From: Rhodanobacter glycinis | GTDB lineage: Bacteria; Pseudomonadota; Gammaproteobacteria; Xanthomonadales; Rhodanobacteraceae | Assembly (NCBI RefSeq): GCF_900114325.1 | Contig: NZ_FOSR01000012.1 | Location: 1 to 64,000 of the forward strand | Direction of reading: 5' to 3' | Length of the DNA: 64,000 nucleotides | Shown: positions 19,587-30,995 of the stretch, piece after piece | Layout of the letters: the number at the start of each line of letters is the position of its first letter | Numbering within the stretch: the first letter of the stretch is position 1 | The notes under the pieces: generated by a model | What the model saw: only the letters and a program-made list of their open reading frames with translations | What the model was told of the DNA's origin: nothing | The model's database searches: none | Position numbers and translations under genes: made by a program

Positions 19587-20480
19587 ATGTCCTCGGCCCT
19601 GAAACTTGCCTTGAATCGCCAGATGGATCGGCTGGGCGGCGGCGATGGTCCCTTCGCCACCGCCGTCGATGGTCTGTACCTGATGCGCGCCACCGACGCG
19701 ACCTTGCCGGCACCGCGAATCTATCGCCCGGCGCTGTGCATCGTGGCGCAGGGCGCCAAGCAGGTGATGCTGGGCGAGTCGACGTTCAACTACCGCGAAG
19801 GGCAGGCGCTGGTGATCGGCCTGGAGCTGCCGGTGCTGGGGCGGGTGGTTCAGGCCAGCGCCGAACAGCCTTTCCTTGGCCTCAACCTGGACCTGGACGT
19901 GCAGGTCATGCGCGATGTGCTGGCCCAGCTCGATCCGCCACCGCGCCCGGGCCCGGACGCATCCGGCGTATTCGTCGGTCATCTTGGCGAAGCGTTGAGC
20001 GACTGCGTGCTGCGCTTGTTGCGCCTGCTGGATACACCCGAGGCCATCCCGGTGATCCAGCCGGGCATCATGCGCGAGATCTGCTACTGGCTGCTGACCG
20101 GGCCCAACGCGGGCGAGGTCTGCAAGATCGCGCTGCCCAACGGTCCGACCGAACGCATCGCCGGGGCGATCCATCAGCTGCGCGAAGACATCACGCGGGC
20201 GGTGCGCATCGACGCGCTGGCGGCCGCCGCGAACATGAGCCCTTCCACGTTCCACCAGCACTTCAAGACGCTGACGTCGATGACGCCGCTGCAGTACCAG
20301 AAGCAATTGCGCCTGCTCGAAGCGCGCCGGTTGATGCTGGCGGGCGAGGCCAACGCGTCAGGCGCGGCTTATCAGGTCGGTTACGAAAGCGCCTCGCAGT
20401 TCAGTCGCGAGTACGCACGCATGTTCGGCACGCCGCCGAAGCGCGACGTGGCCGTGGCGCGGCTGTCGCCCGCGATCTGA
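19587..20480 (+). CDS. AraC family transcriptional regulator
   Basis: A 297-residue regulator. An N-terminal AraC_N (cupin-like) domain spans about residues 20-170 (APRIYRPALCIVAQGAKQVML, FNYREGQALVIG) and two AraC-type helix-turn-helix motifs follow at about 195-290 (MSPSTFHQHFKTLTSMTPLQ YQKQLRLLEARRLML, and GYESASQFSREYARMFGTPP). An earlier in-frame ATG at 19473 exists, but the 38 extra residues do not look like the family; the chosen ATG has GGAG 10 nt upstream. Divergently placed to the SDR gene. The effector is unknown. Confidence 0.88.
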   Translation: MSSALKLALNRQMDRLGGGDGPFATAVDGLYLMRATDATLPAPRIYRPALCIVAQGAKQVMLGESTFNYREGQALVIGLELPVLGRVVQASAEQPFLGLNLDLDVQVMRDVLAQLDPPPRPGPDASGVFVGHLGEALSDCVLRLLRLLDTPEAIPVIQPGIMREICYWLLTGPNAGEVCKIALPNGPTERIAGAIHQLREDITRAVRIDALAAAANMSPSTFHQHFKTLTSMTPLQYQKQLRLLEARRLMLAGEANASGAAYQVGYESASQFSREYARMFGTPPKRDVAVARLSPAI

Positions 20481-20512
20481 GGATCTGCTCGAACGTTTTC
20501 GGCAACGAACAT

Positions 20513-20550
20513 GCGGATGGAGGAGCCCGCTGGCGGGCTCCTCCATCCGC
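20513..20550. terminator. 38-bp perfect palindrome between convergent genes (REP/terminator)
   Basis: GCGGATGGAGGAGCCCGC (20513-20530) is perfectly complementary to GCGGGCTCCTCCATCCGC (20533-20550) around TG. The core GAGCCCGCTGGCGGGCTC matches the REP element at 16753-16817. Position between the AraC gene and the convergent amtB suggests a two-way terminator, although no T-run follows. Confidence 0.65.
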
Positions 20551-20581
20551 TTCCGTCCTGCCTTGATGCTGGCCGGAGTTC

Positions 20582-24460
<3,879 letters not shown>

Positions 24461-24463
24461 TGC

Positions 24464-24581
24464 TTTTCCCTTCTCCCTCCGGGAGAAGGTGCCCGAAGGG
24501 CGGATGAGGGTACGGGCGGAGCGGGGCATCCTGTTCCAGCCGAACCCTCACCCCAACCCCTCTCCCGATGGGAGAGGGGCT
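24464..24581. repeat. CCCTCTCC-type intergenic element, copy 2 (inside suf operon)
   Basis: Left hairpin CCCTTCTCCC..GGGAGAAGG, right hairpin CCCCTCTCCC-GAT-GGGAGAGGGG, with TGAGGGT/ACCCTCA pairing inside. It occupies almost all of the 138-bp sufB-sufC gap, where the rest of the upstream operon has 4-bp overlaps. It could affect mRNA stability or relative expression. Confidence 0.75.
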
Positions 24582-24598
24582 CAAGATCAGGAACAACC

Positions 24599-25366
24599 AT
24601 GCTGAAAATCGAAAACCTGCACGCCCGCGTCGAGGGCAAGGAAATCCTCAAGGGCCTCTCGCTGACGGTGAACCCGGGCGAGGTGCACGCCATCATGGGG
24701 CCGAACGGCGCCGGCAAGTCCACGCTGGGCAACGTGTTGTCCGGCCGAGACGGCTACGAAGTGACCGCCGGCAGCGTCACCTACAACGGCGTCGACCTGC
24801 TGGCGCTGGAGCCGGAGGCGCGCGCCGCGGCCGGCGTGTTCCTGGCGTTCCAGTATCCGGTGGAAATCCCCGGCGTGAACAACACCTATTTCCTGCGCAC
24901 CGCGTTCAATGCGCAGCGCAAGGCGCGCGGCGAAACGGAGCTGGATTCCATGCAGTTCCTCAAGCTGGTGCGTGAGAAGCTCAAGGTGATGCAGATCTCC
25001 GACGAGTTGATGCATCGCGCGGTGAACGAAGGTTTCAGCGGCGGCGAGAAGAAGCGCAACGAAATCTTCCAGATGGCGGTGCTGGAACCGAAGCTGGCGA
25101 TCCTGGACGAGACCGATTCGGGCCTGGACATCGATGCGTTGAAGCAGGTGTCCGAGGGCGTCAACGCGCTGCGTTCGCCGGAGCGCAGCTTCCTGGTGGT
25201 CACGCATTACCAGCGCCTGCTCGACTACATCGTGCCCGACTTCGTGCATGTGCTGGCGGACGGACGCATCGTCGAGAGCGGCGACAAGACGCTGGCGCAC
25301 AAGCTGGAAGAACACGGTTATGCGTGGCTTGCCCAGCACGGCGAGCCGGCCGGTGCGCAGGCATGA
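24599..25366 (+). CDS. sufC: Fe-S cluster assembly ATPase SufC
   Basis: A 255-residue ABC-type ATPase that drives SufBC2D. Walker A MGPNGAGKSTL (about residues 36-46), Q-loop FLAFQYPVEIPGV (SufC-specific PVEIPGV), signature FSGGEKKRNEI, Walker B LAILDETDSGLD and H-loop VVTHYQRLLDYI. It overlaps sufD by 4 bp (ATGA). Confidence 0.97.
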   Translation: MLKIENLHARVEGKEILKGLSLTVNPGEVHAIMGPNGAGKSTLGNVLSGRDGYEVTAGSVTYNGVDLLALEPEARAAAGVFLAFQYPVEIPGVNNTYFLRTAFNAQRKARGETELDSMQFLKLVREKLKVMQISDELMHRAVNEGFSGGEKKRNEIFQMAVLEPKLAILDETDSGLDIDALKQVSEGVNALRSPERSFLVVTHYQRLLDYIVPDFVHVLADGRIVESGDKTLAHKLEEHGYAWLAQHGEPAGAQA

Positions 25367-26664
25367 GCGAGTCGGCCGTTCCCTTTGTGGCCTCCACGCT
25401 GGCGGTGCCGCCGCCGAGCAGCGGCATCGGCTGGCTGGACGAAGCCCGACGCGAGAACCTGGCCGCCTTCGGCGAAGCCGGGTTGCCCGACACGCGCGTG
25501 GAAGCGTGGAAATACACCGCGCTACGTGCGCTGTCGCAGCGCAGCTTCATCCATGGTGACGCGCAGGCGGCCACGCGCGACATCGATCCTGAAGCGTTTG
25601 CGTTGCCGGGGCTCGACGGACCGCGGCTGGTTTTCGTCAATGGCGTGTTCCGCGGCGACCTTTCCGATCTTTCTGCTCTGCCCGCCGGGCTCGCGCTGAG
25701 GCCGCTGTCGCAGGCTCTGGCACAAGACGCCGAGCCGCTGCGCTTTGCGCTGGCGCGTCGCTACAAGGAACGCGGCGACGCCTTCGCGCAACTCAATGCG
25801 GCGCAGGCCGTCGATGGTGTGGTGCTGCGGGTGGCGGCCGACGCGAAGATCGATGTGCCGGTACGACTGGTCTTCGTTGGTGTGGCGGCGGATGCCGAGC
25901 TGGCATGGCATCTGCGCAATGTGATCGAGCTGGGCGAAGGCGCCGAACTCACCCTGGTCGAGCAGCACGTGGGCAGCGGCAACGCACGCCAATTGGGCAC
26001 GCTGGTGGCCGACGTGGTACTGCGCGACGGCGCGCGCCTGCAGCACATCGTCGCGCAAGATGCATCGGCGGACGCCACGCTGGTGCATCGCCATGCGTTG
26101 CAACTGGGCGCGCGGGCGCAAGCCTTGCTGCACGTGCTGGAACTGGGCGGCGCACTGGTGCGCCACGATCTGCAGGCCGATCTGGTCGGCAACGGCGCCC
26201 GGCTGGATACGCGCGGCGTATTCGTGCCGCGCGGTCGTCAGCACATCGACACGCAGCTGGCGATTCGCCACCAGGCATTGAACACCACGTCCGACTCGAC
26301 CTGGCGCGGCGTGGCGGATGGCCGCGCGCGCGGCGTGTTCCGCGGCGCGATCCTGGTGGCGCCCGGTGCCGATGGCAGCGACGCCCGGCTCAACAACAAG
26401 AACCTGCTGCTGTCGGGCAGCGCCGAGATCGATACCAAACCGGAACTGGAAATCTATGCGGATGAAGTGCAGGCCGCGCATGGCGCCACGGTTGGCCAGC
26501 TCGACGAACGCGCACTGTTCTACCTGCGCTCGCGTGGCATTCCGTTGGCCGAGGCGCGCACCCTGCTGACCGCGGCGTTCTGCCGTGCCGTGCTCGATGA
26601 CCTGCCAAACGCGACGTTGCGCGAGCATCTTGCTTCGTTGTTGGCGATCAGGCTGCCAGTTTGA
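25363..26664 (+). CDS. sufD: Fe-S cluster assembly protein SufD
   Basis: A 433-residue paralogue of SufB in the SufBC2D complex. It contains RVEAWKYTALRALSQR near the N-terminus, a beta-helix repeat region, TSDSTWRGVADGRARGVFRG, DARLNNKNLLLSG and ATVGQLDERALFYLRSRGI with AEARTLLTAAFCRAVL, the conserved C-terminal SufB/SufD pattern. The start is fixed by the ATGA overlap with sufC. A REP element separates it from sufS. Confidence 0.95.
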   Translation: MSESAVPFVASTLAVPPPSSGIGWLDEARRENLAAFGEAGLPDTRVEAWKYTALRALSQRSFIHGDAQAATRDIDPEAFALPGLDGPRLVFVNGVFRGDLSDLSALPAGLALRPLSQALAQDAEPLRFALARRYKERGDAFAQLNAAQAVDGVVLRVAADAKIDVPVRLVFVGVAADAELAWHLRNVIELGEGAELTLVEQHVGSGNARQLGTLVADVVLRDGARLQHIVAQDASADATLVHRHALQLGARAQALLHVLELGGALVRHDLQADLVGNGARLDTRGVFVPRGRQHIDTQLAIRHQALNTTSDSTWRGVADGRARGVFRGAILVAPGADGSDARLNNKNLLLSGSAEIDTKPELEIYADEVQAAHGATVGQLDERALFYLRSRGIPLAEARTLLTAAFCRAVLDDLPNATLREHLASLLAIRLPV

Positions 26665-26686
26665 CGACACAGAGTTTGAAGATGCG

Positions 26687-26766
26687 GTAGGAGCGCACCC
26701 TGTGCGCGAATGCTCTCGGCTTCCAGCAACGCCAGAGCCATCGCACACCGGCCGCACTCCTGCACG
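26687..26766. repeat. REP-like element between sufD and sufS
   Basis: GTAGGAGCGCACCCTGTGCGCGAATGCT (26687-26714) contains the stem GCGCAC-CCT-GTGCGC. This is a REP sequence type common in pseudomonads and xanthomonads. A degraded inverse half ending CACTCCTGCACG follows to about 26766. It fills most of the 147-bp gap between sufD and sufS. Confidence 0.7.
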
Positions 26767-26811
26767 CGGCGTACTGCGGTAAAGAGTAATCACGGAACAT
26801 TGGAGACGAAC

Positions 26812-28047
26812 ATGCAAGCCAGCGCGCCAGCCTTCGACCTCGCTCGCATCCGTGCGGACTTCCCGCTGCTTGCGCGCAGCGTGCACGGCAAGCCGCTGGT
26901 GTATTTCGACAACGCCAATACCAGCCAGAAGCCGCACCAGGTGATCGAGGCGGTGGACCGTCATTACCGCGAGCACAACGCCAACGTGGCACGTGCGGTG
27001 CATCAACTTGGCGAGGAAGCCACCAGTGCCTACGAAGGTGCGCGTGATGCCTTGGCGCGTTTCATCAACGCGCCGTCGCGCAACGAAGTGGTGCTGACCT
27101 CGGGCACCACGCAGTCGATCAACCTGGTGGCCTACAGCTATGCCTTGCCGCGGCTGAAGCCCGGCGACGCGATCCTCACCACGGTGATGGAACATCACGC
27201 CAACATCGTGCCGTGGCAGCTGGTGGCTGCACGCAGCGGCGCCACGGTGAAGGCGGCGCCGATCAACGAGCGCGGCGAGCTGATCGTCGAGAAATTCATC
27301 GAGCTGCTCACGCCCGAAGTGAAGCTGGCCTGCATGGCCCACGTCTCCAACGTGCTGGGTACGGTGAATCCGGTGCGCGAGATCGCGAAGGAGTGCCGCA
27401 AGCGCGGGATTCCGCTGCTGGTGGACGGCTCGCAGGCCGTGCCGCATCGTCCGGTGGACGTGCAGGCGTTGGGCTGCGACTTCTATGCGGTCACCGGCCA
27501 CAAGATGCTGGCGCCCACCGGCACGGGTTTGCTGTGGGCGAAAAAGGAACACCTGGATGCGATGCCGCCATTCTTCGGTGGCGGCGAGATGATCCGCGAA
27601 GTGAAGTTTTCCGGCACCACGTTTGCCGAAGCGCCGCACAAGTTCGAGGCCGGTACGCCGAACATTGCCGGTTTCGCTGGCGTGGCGGCGGCGATCGACT
27701 ATTACCAGTCGATCGGCTTCGACGCGATCCTCGCACACGAGCGCGAGCTGCTCGACTACGCCAGCGCGCGCCTGCGCGAGATTCCCGGCCTGCGCATCTT
27801 CGGCGAAGCCGTGGACAAGGAACCGGTCATCTCGTTCCTGCTCGATGGCGCCCAGGCGACCGACCTGGCCACGCTGCTGGACCTGGAAGGCGTGGCGGTG
27901 CGTTCCGGCCATCATTGCGCGCATCCGCTGATGCAGTTCTACGGCGTGCCGGCCACGCTGCGTGCCTCGCTGGCGTTCTACAACACGCACGAGGAAGTGG
28001 ATGCCTTCGTGGCGGCCTTGCTGAAGGTACGCAAGCTGCTGATGTGA
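26812..28047 (+). CDS. sufS: cysteine desulfurase SufS
   Basis: A 411-residue PLP enzyme that takes sulfur from cysteine as a persulfide for SufBC2D. It shows PLVYFDNANTSQKPHQVIEA (usually LDNAATTQKP), the PLP lysine Lys231 in GHKMLAPTGTG and the catalytic Cys369 in RSGHHCAHPLM, which identifies type-II desulfurases. GGGEMI and FEAGTPNIA are also typical. The ATG follows GGAGA. No SufE or SufU sulfur acceptor gene was found in the window, so the partner must be elsewhere. Confidence 0.96.
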   Translation: MQASAPAFDLARIRADFPLLARSVHGKPLVYFDNANTSQKPHQVIEAVDRHYREHNANVARAVHQLGEEATSAYEGARDALARFINAPSRNEVVLTSGTTQSINLVAYSYALPRLKPGDAILTTVMEHHANIVPWQLVAARSGATVKAAPINERGELIVEKFIELLTPEVKLACMAHVSNVLGTVNPVREIAKECRKRGIPLLVDGSQAVPHRPVDVQALGCDFYAVTGHKMLAPTGTGLLWAKKEHLDAMPPFFGGGEMIREVKFSGTTFAEAPHKFEAGTPNIAGFAGVAAAIDYYQSIGFDAILAHERELLDYASARLREIPGLRIFGEAVDKEPVISFLLDGAQATDLATLLDLEGVAVRSGHHCAHPLMQFYGVPATLRASLAFYNTHEEVDAFVAALLKVRKLLM

Positions 28048-28165
28048 ATGCCGGGCCGGCGCCGGTGCGCCGACAGCGGCTCCGGTATTGGACGATGGTC
28101 GCGATGCGTGCTGCCACGCGGGCGACCGGTTACCCTTTGATTTCCCGCTCGCCCCAAGGTCTTCG

Positions 28166-29080
28166 ATGTTCGCCTCGTTGCCCCGCCTGATTCGCGTTCC
28201 GCTGGTCGTGCTGTTGCTGACGGTCAACGTCGTGGTGCATGTGTTGCTGCTGTTCGCGCTGACCCTGGTGAAGCTGGTGTTGCCATGGCGCGCCGCTCGC
28301 AGCGCATGCTCGCAGGGGCTGGTGGCCATCGCGGAAAGCTGGATCGGCTTCAACAATCTCCTGTTCGACCTGTTCACCCGCATCCGCTGGCAGGTGGAAG
28401 GCCTGGACGGATTGCGTCCGGACGGCAATTACCTGGTGCTGTGCAACCACCAGAGCTGGGTGGACATCCCGGTGCTGCAGAAGGTGTTCAACCGACGCAT
28501 TCCGTTCTTGCGCTTCTTCCTCAAGCAGCAGTTGATCTGGGTGCCGTTGCTCGGACCGGCCTGGTGGGCGCTGGATTTTCCCTTCATGAAGCGCTATTCG
28601 CGGGAGACGCTGGAGCGGCATCCGGAGCTGCGCGGCAAGGACATGGAAGCCACTCGCCGCGCCTGCGAAAAATTCCGCCGCATGCAGGTGTCGGTGATGA
28701 ACTTCGCCGAGGGCACGCGCTTCACCCCGGCCAAGCACGATGCGCAAGCTTCGCCGTACCGCCACCTACTGCGGCCGAAGGCCGGTGGACTGGCGTTCGT
28801 GCTCGATGCGATGGGCGATGCATTGCACGCGATTCTCGACGTCAGCATCGTCTACCCGGAAGGCCCCTGCAGCATGAAGGACCTGGTCGCCGGCCGGGTG
28901 CACGAAGTCCGCGTCCATGTGAGCGAGCGGCCGATCGAGGCATCGCTGCGCGGTGATTACGAAGCGGACCCGGTTTTCCGTGAGCATTTCCAGACATGGG
29001 TCAATGAACTGTGGCGGGCCAAGGATGCGTGCATCGAACGCATGTCCGGGCCGGTCAGCGAGACGGCAAGAGGAGACTGA
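28166..29080 (+). CDS. 1-acyl-sn-glycerol-3-phosphate acyltransferase family protein
   Basis: A 304-residue membrane-bound PlsC-type acyltransferase, resembling the YihG/LCLAT subgroup. The N-terminal hydrophobic segment VPLVVLLLTVNVVVHVLLLF anchors it. Motif I is NHQSWVD (H-x4-D catalytic pair) and motif III region is NFAEGTRFTP. It would acylate lysophosphatidate or a related lysophospholipid. The next gene starts 3 bp after its stop, so it probably shares a transcript with panE-like, GNAT and Rieske genes downstream of sufS. No link to Fe-S chemistry is evident from its sequence. Confidence 0.85.
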   Translation: MFASLPRLIRVPLVVLLLTVNVVVHVLLLFALTLVKLVLPWRAARSACSQGLVAIAESWIGFNNLLFDLFTRIRWQVEGLDGLRPDGNYLVLCNHQSWVDIPVLQKVFNRRIPFLRFFLKQQLIWVPLLGPAWWALDFPFMKRYSRETLERHPELRGKDMEATRRACEKFRRMQVSVMNFAEGTRFTPAKHDAQASPYRHLLRPKAGGLAFVLDAMGDALHAILDVSIVYPEGPCSMKDLVAGRVHEVRVHVSERPIEASLRGDYEADPVFREHFQTWVNELWRAKDACIERMSGPVSETARGD

Positions 29081-29083
29081 GCA

Positions 29084-30019
29084 ATGCGAATCCTGTTTGT
29101 AGGTGCGGGCGCCACCGGCGGTTATTTTGGCGGCCGTCTGCTGCAGCATGGACGCGATGTCACGTTTCTGGTGCGCGAGCGTCGCGCGGAACAATTGGCG
29201 CGTCATGGCCTGGTGATCCACAGCCGCACGGGTGACGTGACATTGCCGGCACCTCCCGCCGTATTGGCGCGCGAGCTGCACGAACCGTTCGACCTGATCG
29301 TGCTGAGTTGCAAGGCCTACGGGCTGGAGCAGGCGATGGAGGATTTTGCTCCCGCGGTCGGTTCGCATACCACGATCCTGCCGTTGCTCAACGGCATGCG
29401 CCACATGGATCGGCTCGATACGCGCTTCGGTGCGGACAAGGTGCTGGCCGGCCAGTGCTCGATTGCCGCCACGCTGGATGACGAAGGCGCGATCCGTCAT
29501 CTCAACACCATGCAGAACCTGGTTTTCGGCGAGCGCGACGGGCGCAAATCGGAACGCATGCAGGCGATCACCAAGGTCATGCTCGATGCCGGCTTCGACG
29601 CGCATGCCAGCGACGATGCATTGCAGGCTATGTGGAACAAGTGGGTGTTCCTGGCCTCGCTGGCCGGCATCACCTGCCTGATGCGCGCCTCGGTAGCCGA
29701 CATCATGGCCGCACCCGGCGGCGCCGAGGCCACGCTGGCCTTGCTGGAGGACTGCCGCGCCACCGCCGAGCGCGCCGGTCATGCGCCCAGCGACGCCGCG
29801 CTCGGACACGCCCGTGGCCTGCTTACCGATGCCCAGTCCTCGCTGACTGCCTCGATGCTGCGCGACTTGCAGCAGGGTCATCCGATCGAGGCCGACCACG
29901 TGATCGGCGACATGCTGGCACGCTCGGGGCACGCGCTTGGCGATGGTTCGATGCTGGCCGTGGCCTATGCCCATCTCAAGGCTTACGAGGCGGGCCGCGC
30001 CCGTCGCCAGACCAACTGA
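29084..30019 (+). CDS. 2-dehydropantoate 2-reductase family protein
   Basis: A 311-residue ketopantoate reductase-like enzyme. It starts MRILFVGAGATGGYFGGRL, the G-x-G-x-x-G dinucleotide site. CKAYGLEQA and the ApbA C-terminal domain follow, with KWVFLASLAGITCLM (the usual K-x3-N region is KWVFLA here) and SSLTASMLRDLQQGHPIEAD. PanE reduces ketopantoate to pantoate for coenzyme A synthesis, but this family has many paralogues and the true substrate is uncertain. Confidence 0.8.
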   Translation: MRILFVGAGATGGYFGGRLLQHGRDVTFLVRERRAEQLARHGLVIHSRTGDVTLPAPPAVLARELHEPFDLIVLSCKAYGLEQAMEDFAPAVGSHTTILPLLNGMRHMDRLDTRFGADKVLAGQCSIAATLDDEGAIRHLNTMQNLVFGERDGRKSERMQAITKVMLDAGFDAHASDDALQAMWNKWVFLASLAGITCLMRASVADIMAAPGGAEATLALLEDCRATAERAGHAPSDAALGHARGLLTDAQSSLTASMLRDLQQGHPIEADHVIGDMLARSGHALGDGSMLAVAYAHLKAYEAGRARRQTN

Positions 30020-30038
30020 CCTTTCCGGAATTTGCCGC

Positions 30039-30581
30039 ATGTCGACACAGCCGCTTCCCTTTGCTTTCCGCATCGCTACTGCCGCGGATATCCCCGCGTT
30101 GCTGGCGCTGGTCCAGTCGGCCTATCGCGGCGATTCCGGCCGGCGCGGCTGGACCACCGAATCGGATCTGCTCGATGGCCAGCGCACGGACGCCGCCGAC
30201 ATCGCCGAGGTGATGGCGCGTCCCGACAGCCTGATCGTGATGACCGAACGCGATGGCCGACTGCTTGCCAGCTGCCATGTCGAGCGGCAGGCGGACGGCG
30301 GCTACTTCGGCATGTTCGCGGTCGATCCGCTGCAGCAGGGTGGTGGCGTGGGCAAGGCGGTGCTGGCCGAGGCCGAGCGCATGGCGCGCGAACGCTGGCA
30401 ATGCCGCGCCATGCACATGACCGTGATCGAGCAGCGTGCGGAATTGATCGCCTGGTACGAACGTCGCGGCTACCGTCGCACCGGCCAGTACAAGCCGTTT
30501 CCGTACGGCGACGAGCGCTTCGGCATCCCGCTGCGCGACGATCTGCGTTTCGAGGTGTTGATCAAGGAGTTTCCCGCATGA
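30039..30581 (+). CDS. GNAT family N-acetyltransferase
   Basis: A 180-residue acetyltransferase. The acetyl-CoA binding loop is FAVDPLQQGGGVGKAVLAEAE (Q/R-x-x-G-x-G/A type) followed by WYERRGYRRTGQ near the C-terminus. The opening FRIATAADIPALLALVQSAY is typical of stand-alone GNATs. The substrate is unknown. Its stop overlaps the start of the Rieske ferredoxin gene by 4 bp, so the two are co-translated. Confidence 0.85.
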   Translation: MSTQPLPFAFRIATAADIPALLALVQSAYRGDSGRRGWTTESDLLDGQRTDAADIAEVMARPDSLIVMTERDGRLLASCHVERQADGGYFGMFAVDPLQQGGGVGKAVLAEAERMARERWQCRAMHMTVIEQRAELIAWYERRGYRRTGQYKPFPYGDERFGIPLRDDLRFEVLIKEFPA

Positions 30582-30907
30582 GCCTGGAATCCGAAGGTTG
30601 GGTGCGCGTAGGCACGCGTAGTGAAATGCTGCCGGGCGAGTTCCGCACCGTGTACGACGGCGATACGCCGATCGCGGTGTACAACATCGACGGCGACCTC
30701 TACGCGATCGAGGATGTCTGTACGCACGACGGCGGCGATCTCGCCGGCGGAGAGGTGCACGGGTTCGAGGTGGAATGCCCCCGCCACGGCGCCCGCTTCG
30801 ACGTGCGCACCGGTGCCGTCACTGCACCGCCGGCCTACGAACCGGTGGCCAGCTTCCCGGTGCGCGAGGAGGATGGCGCGATCTTTACCCGGGACGATCG
30901 CGACTGA
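30578..30907 (+). CDS. Rieske-type [2Fe-2S] ferredoxin
   Basis: A 109-residue small electron carrier of the non-heme oxygenase ferredoxin type. The cluster ligands are Cys48-x-His50 in CTHDGG and Cys67-x2-His70 in CPRHGARFD. It is last in the run downstream of sufS; similar ferredoxins are found with SUF operons in related bacteria (general knowledge). A role in cluster assembly or in feeding an oxygenase is possible; no oxygenase gene is nearby. The start is fixed by the ATGA overlap. Confidence 0.9.
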   Translation: MSLESEGWVRVGTRSEMLPGEFRTVYDGDTPIAVYNIDGDLYAIEDVCTHDGGDLAGGEVHGFEVECPRHGARFDVRTGAVTAPPAYEPVASFPVREEDGAIFTRDDRD

Positions 30908-30995
30908 CTTTATCCGCCCCTCCATGACCTCTGGCCTATGACGAAACGCCGCATGCGGCGCACGCTGGAGGAATCACTCGTGGGGGAGACGTGCG

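Noticed and set aside
25522-28428. 968-codon open frame on the minus strand
   Set aside because: Covers sufD, the REP element and sufS in antisense; no recognisable domain.
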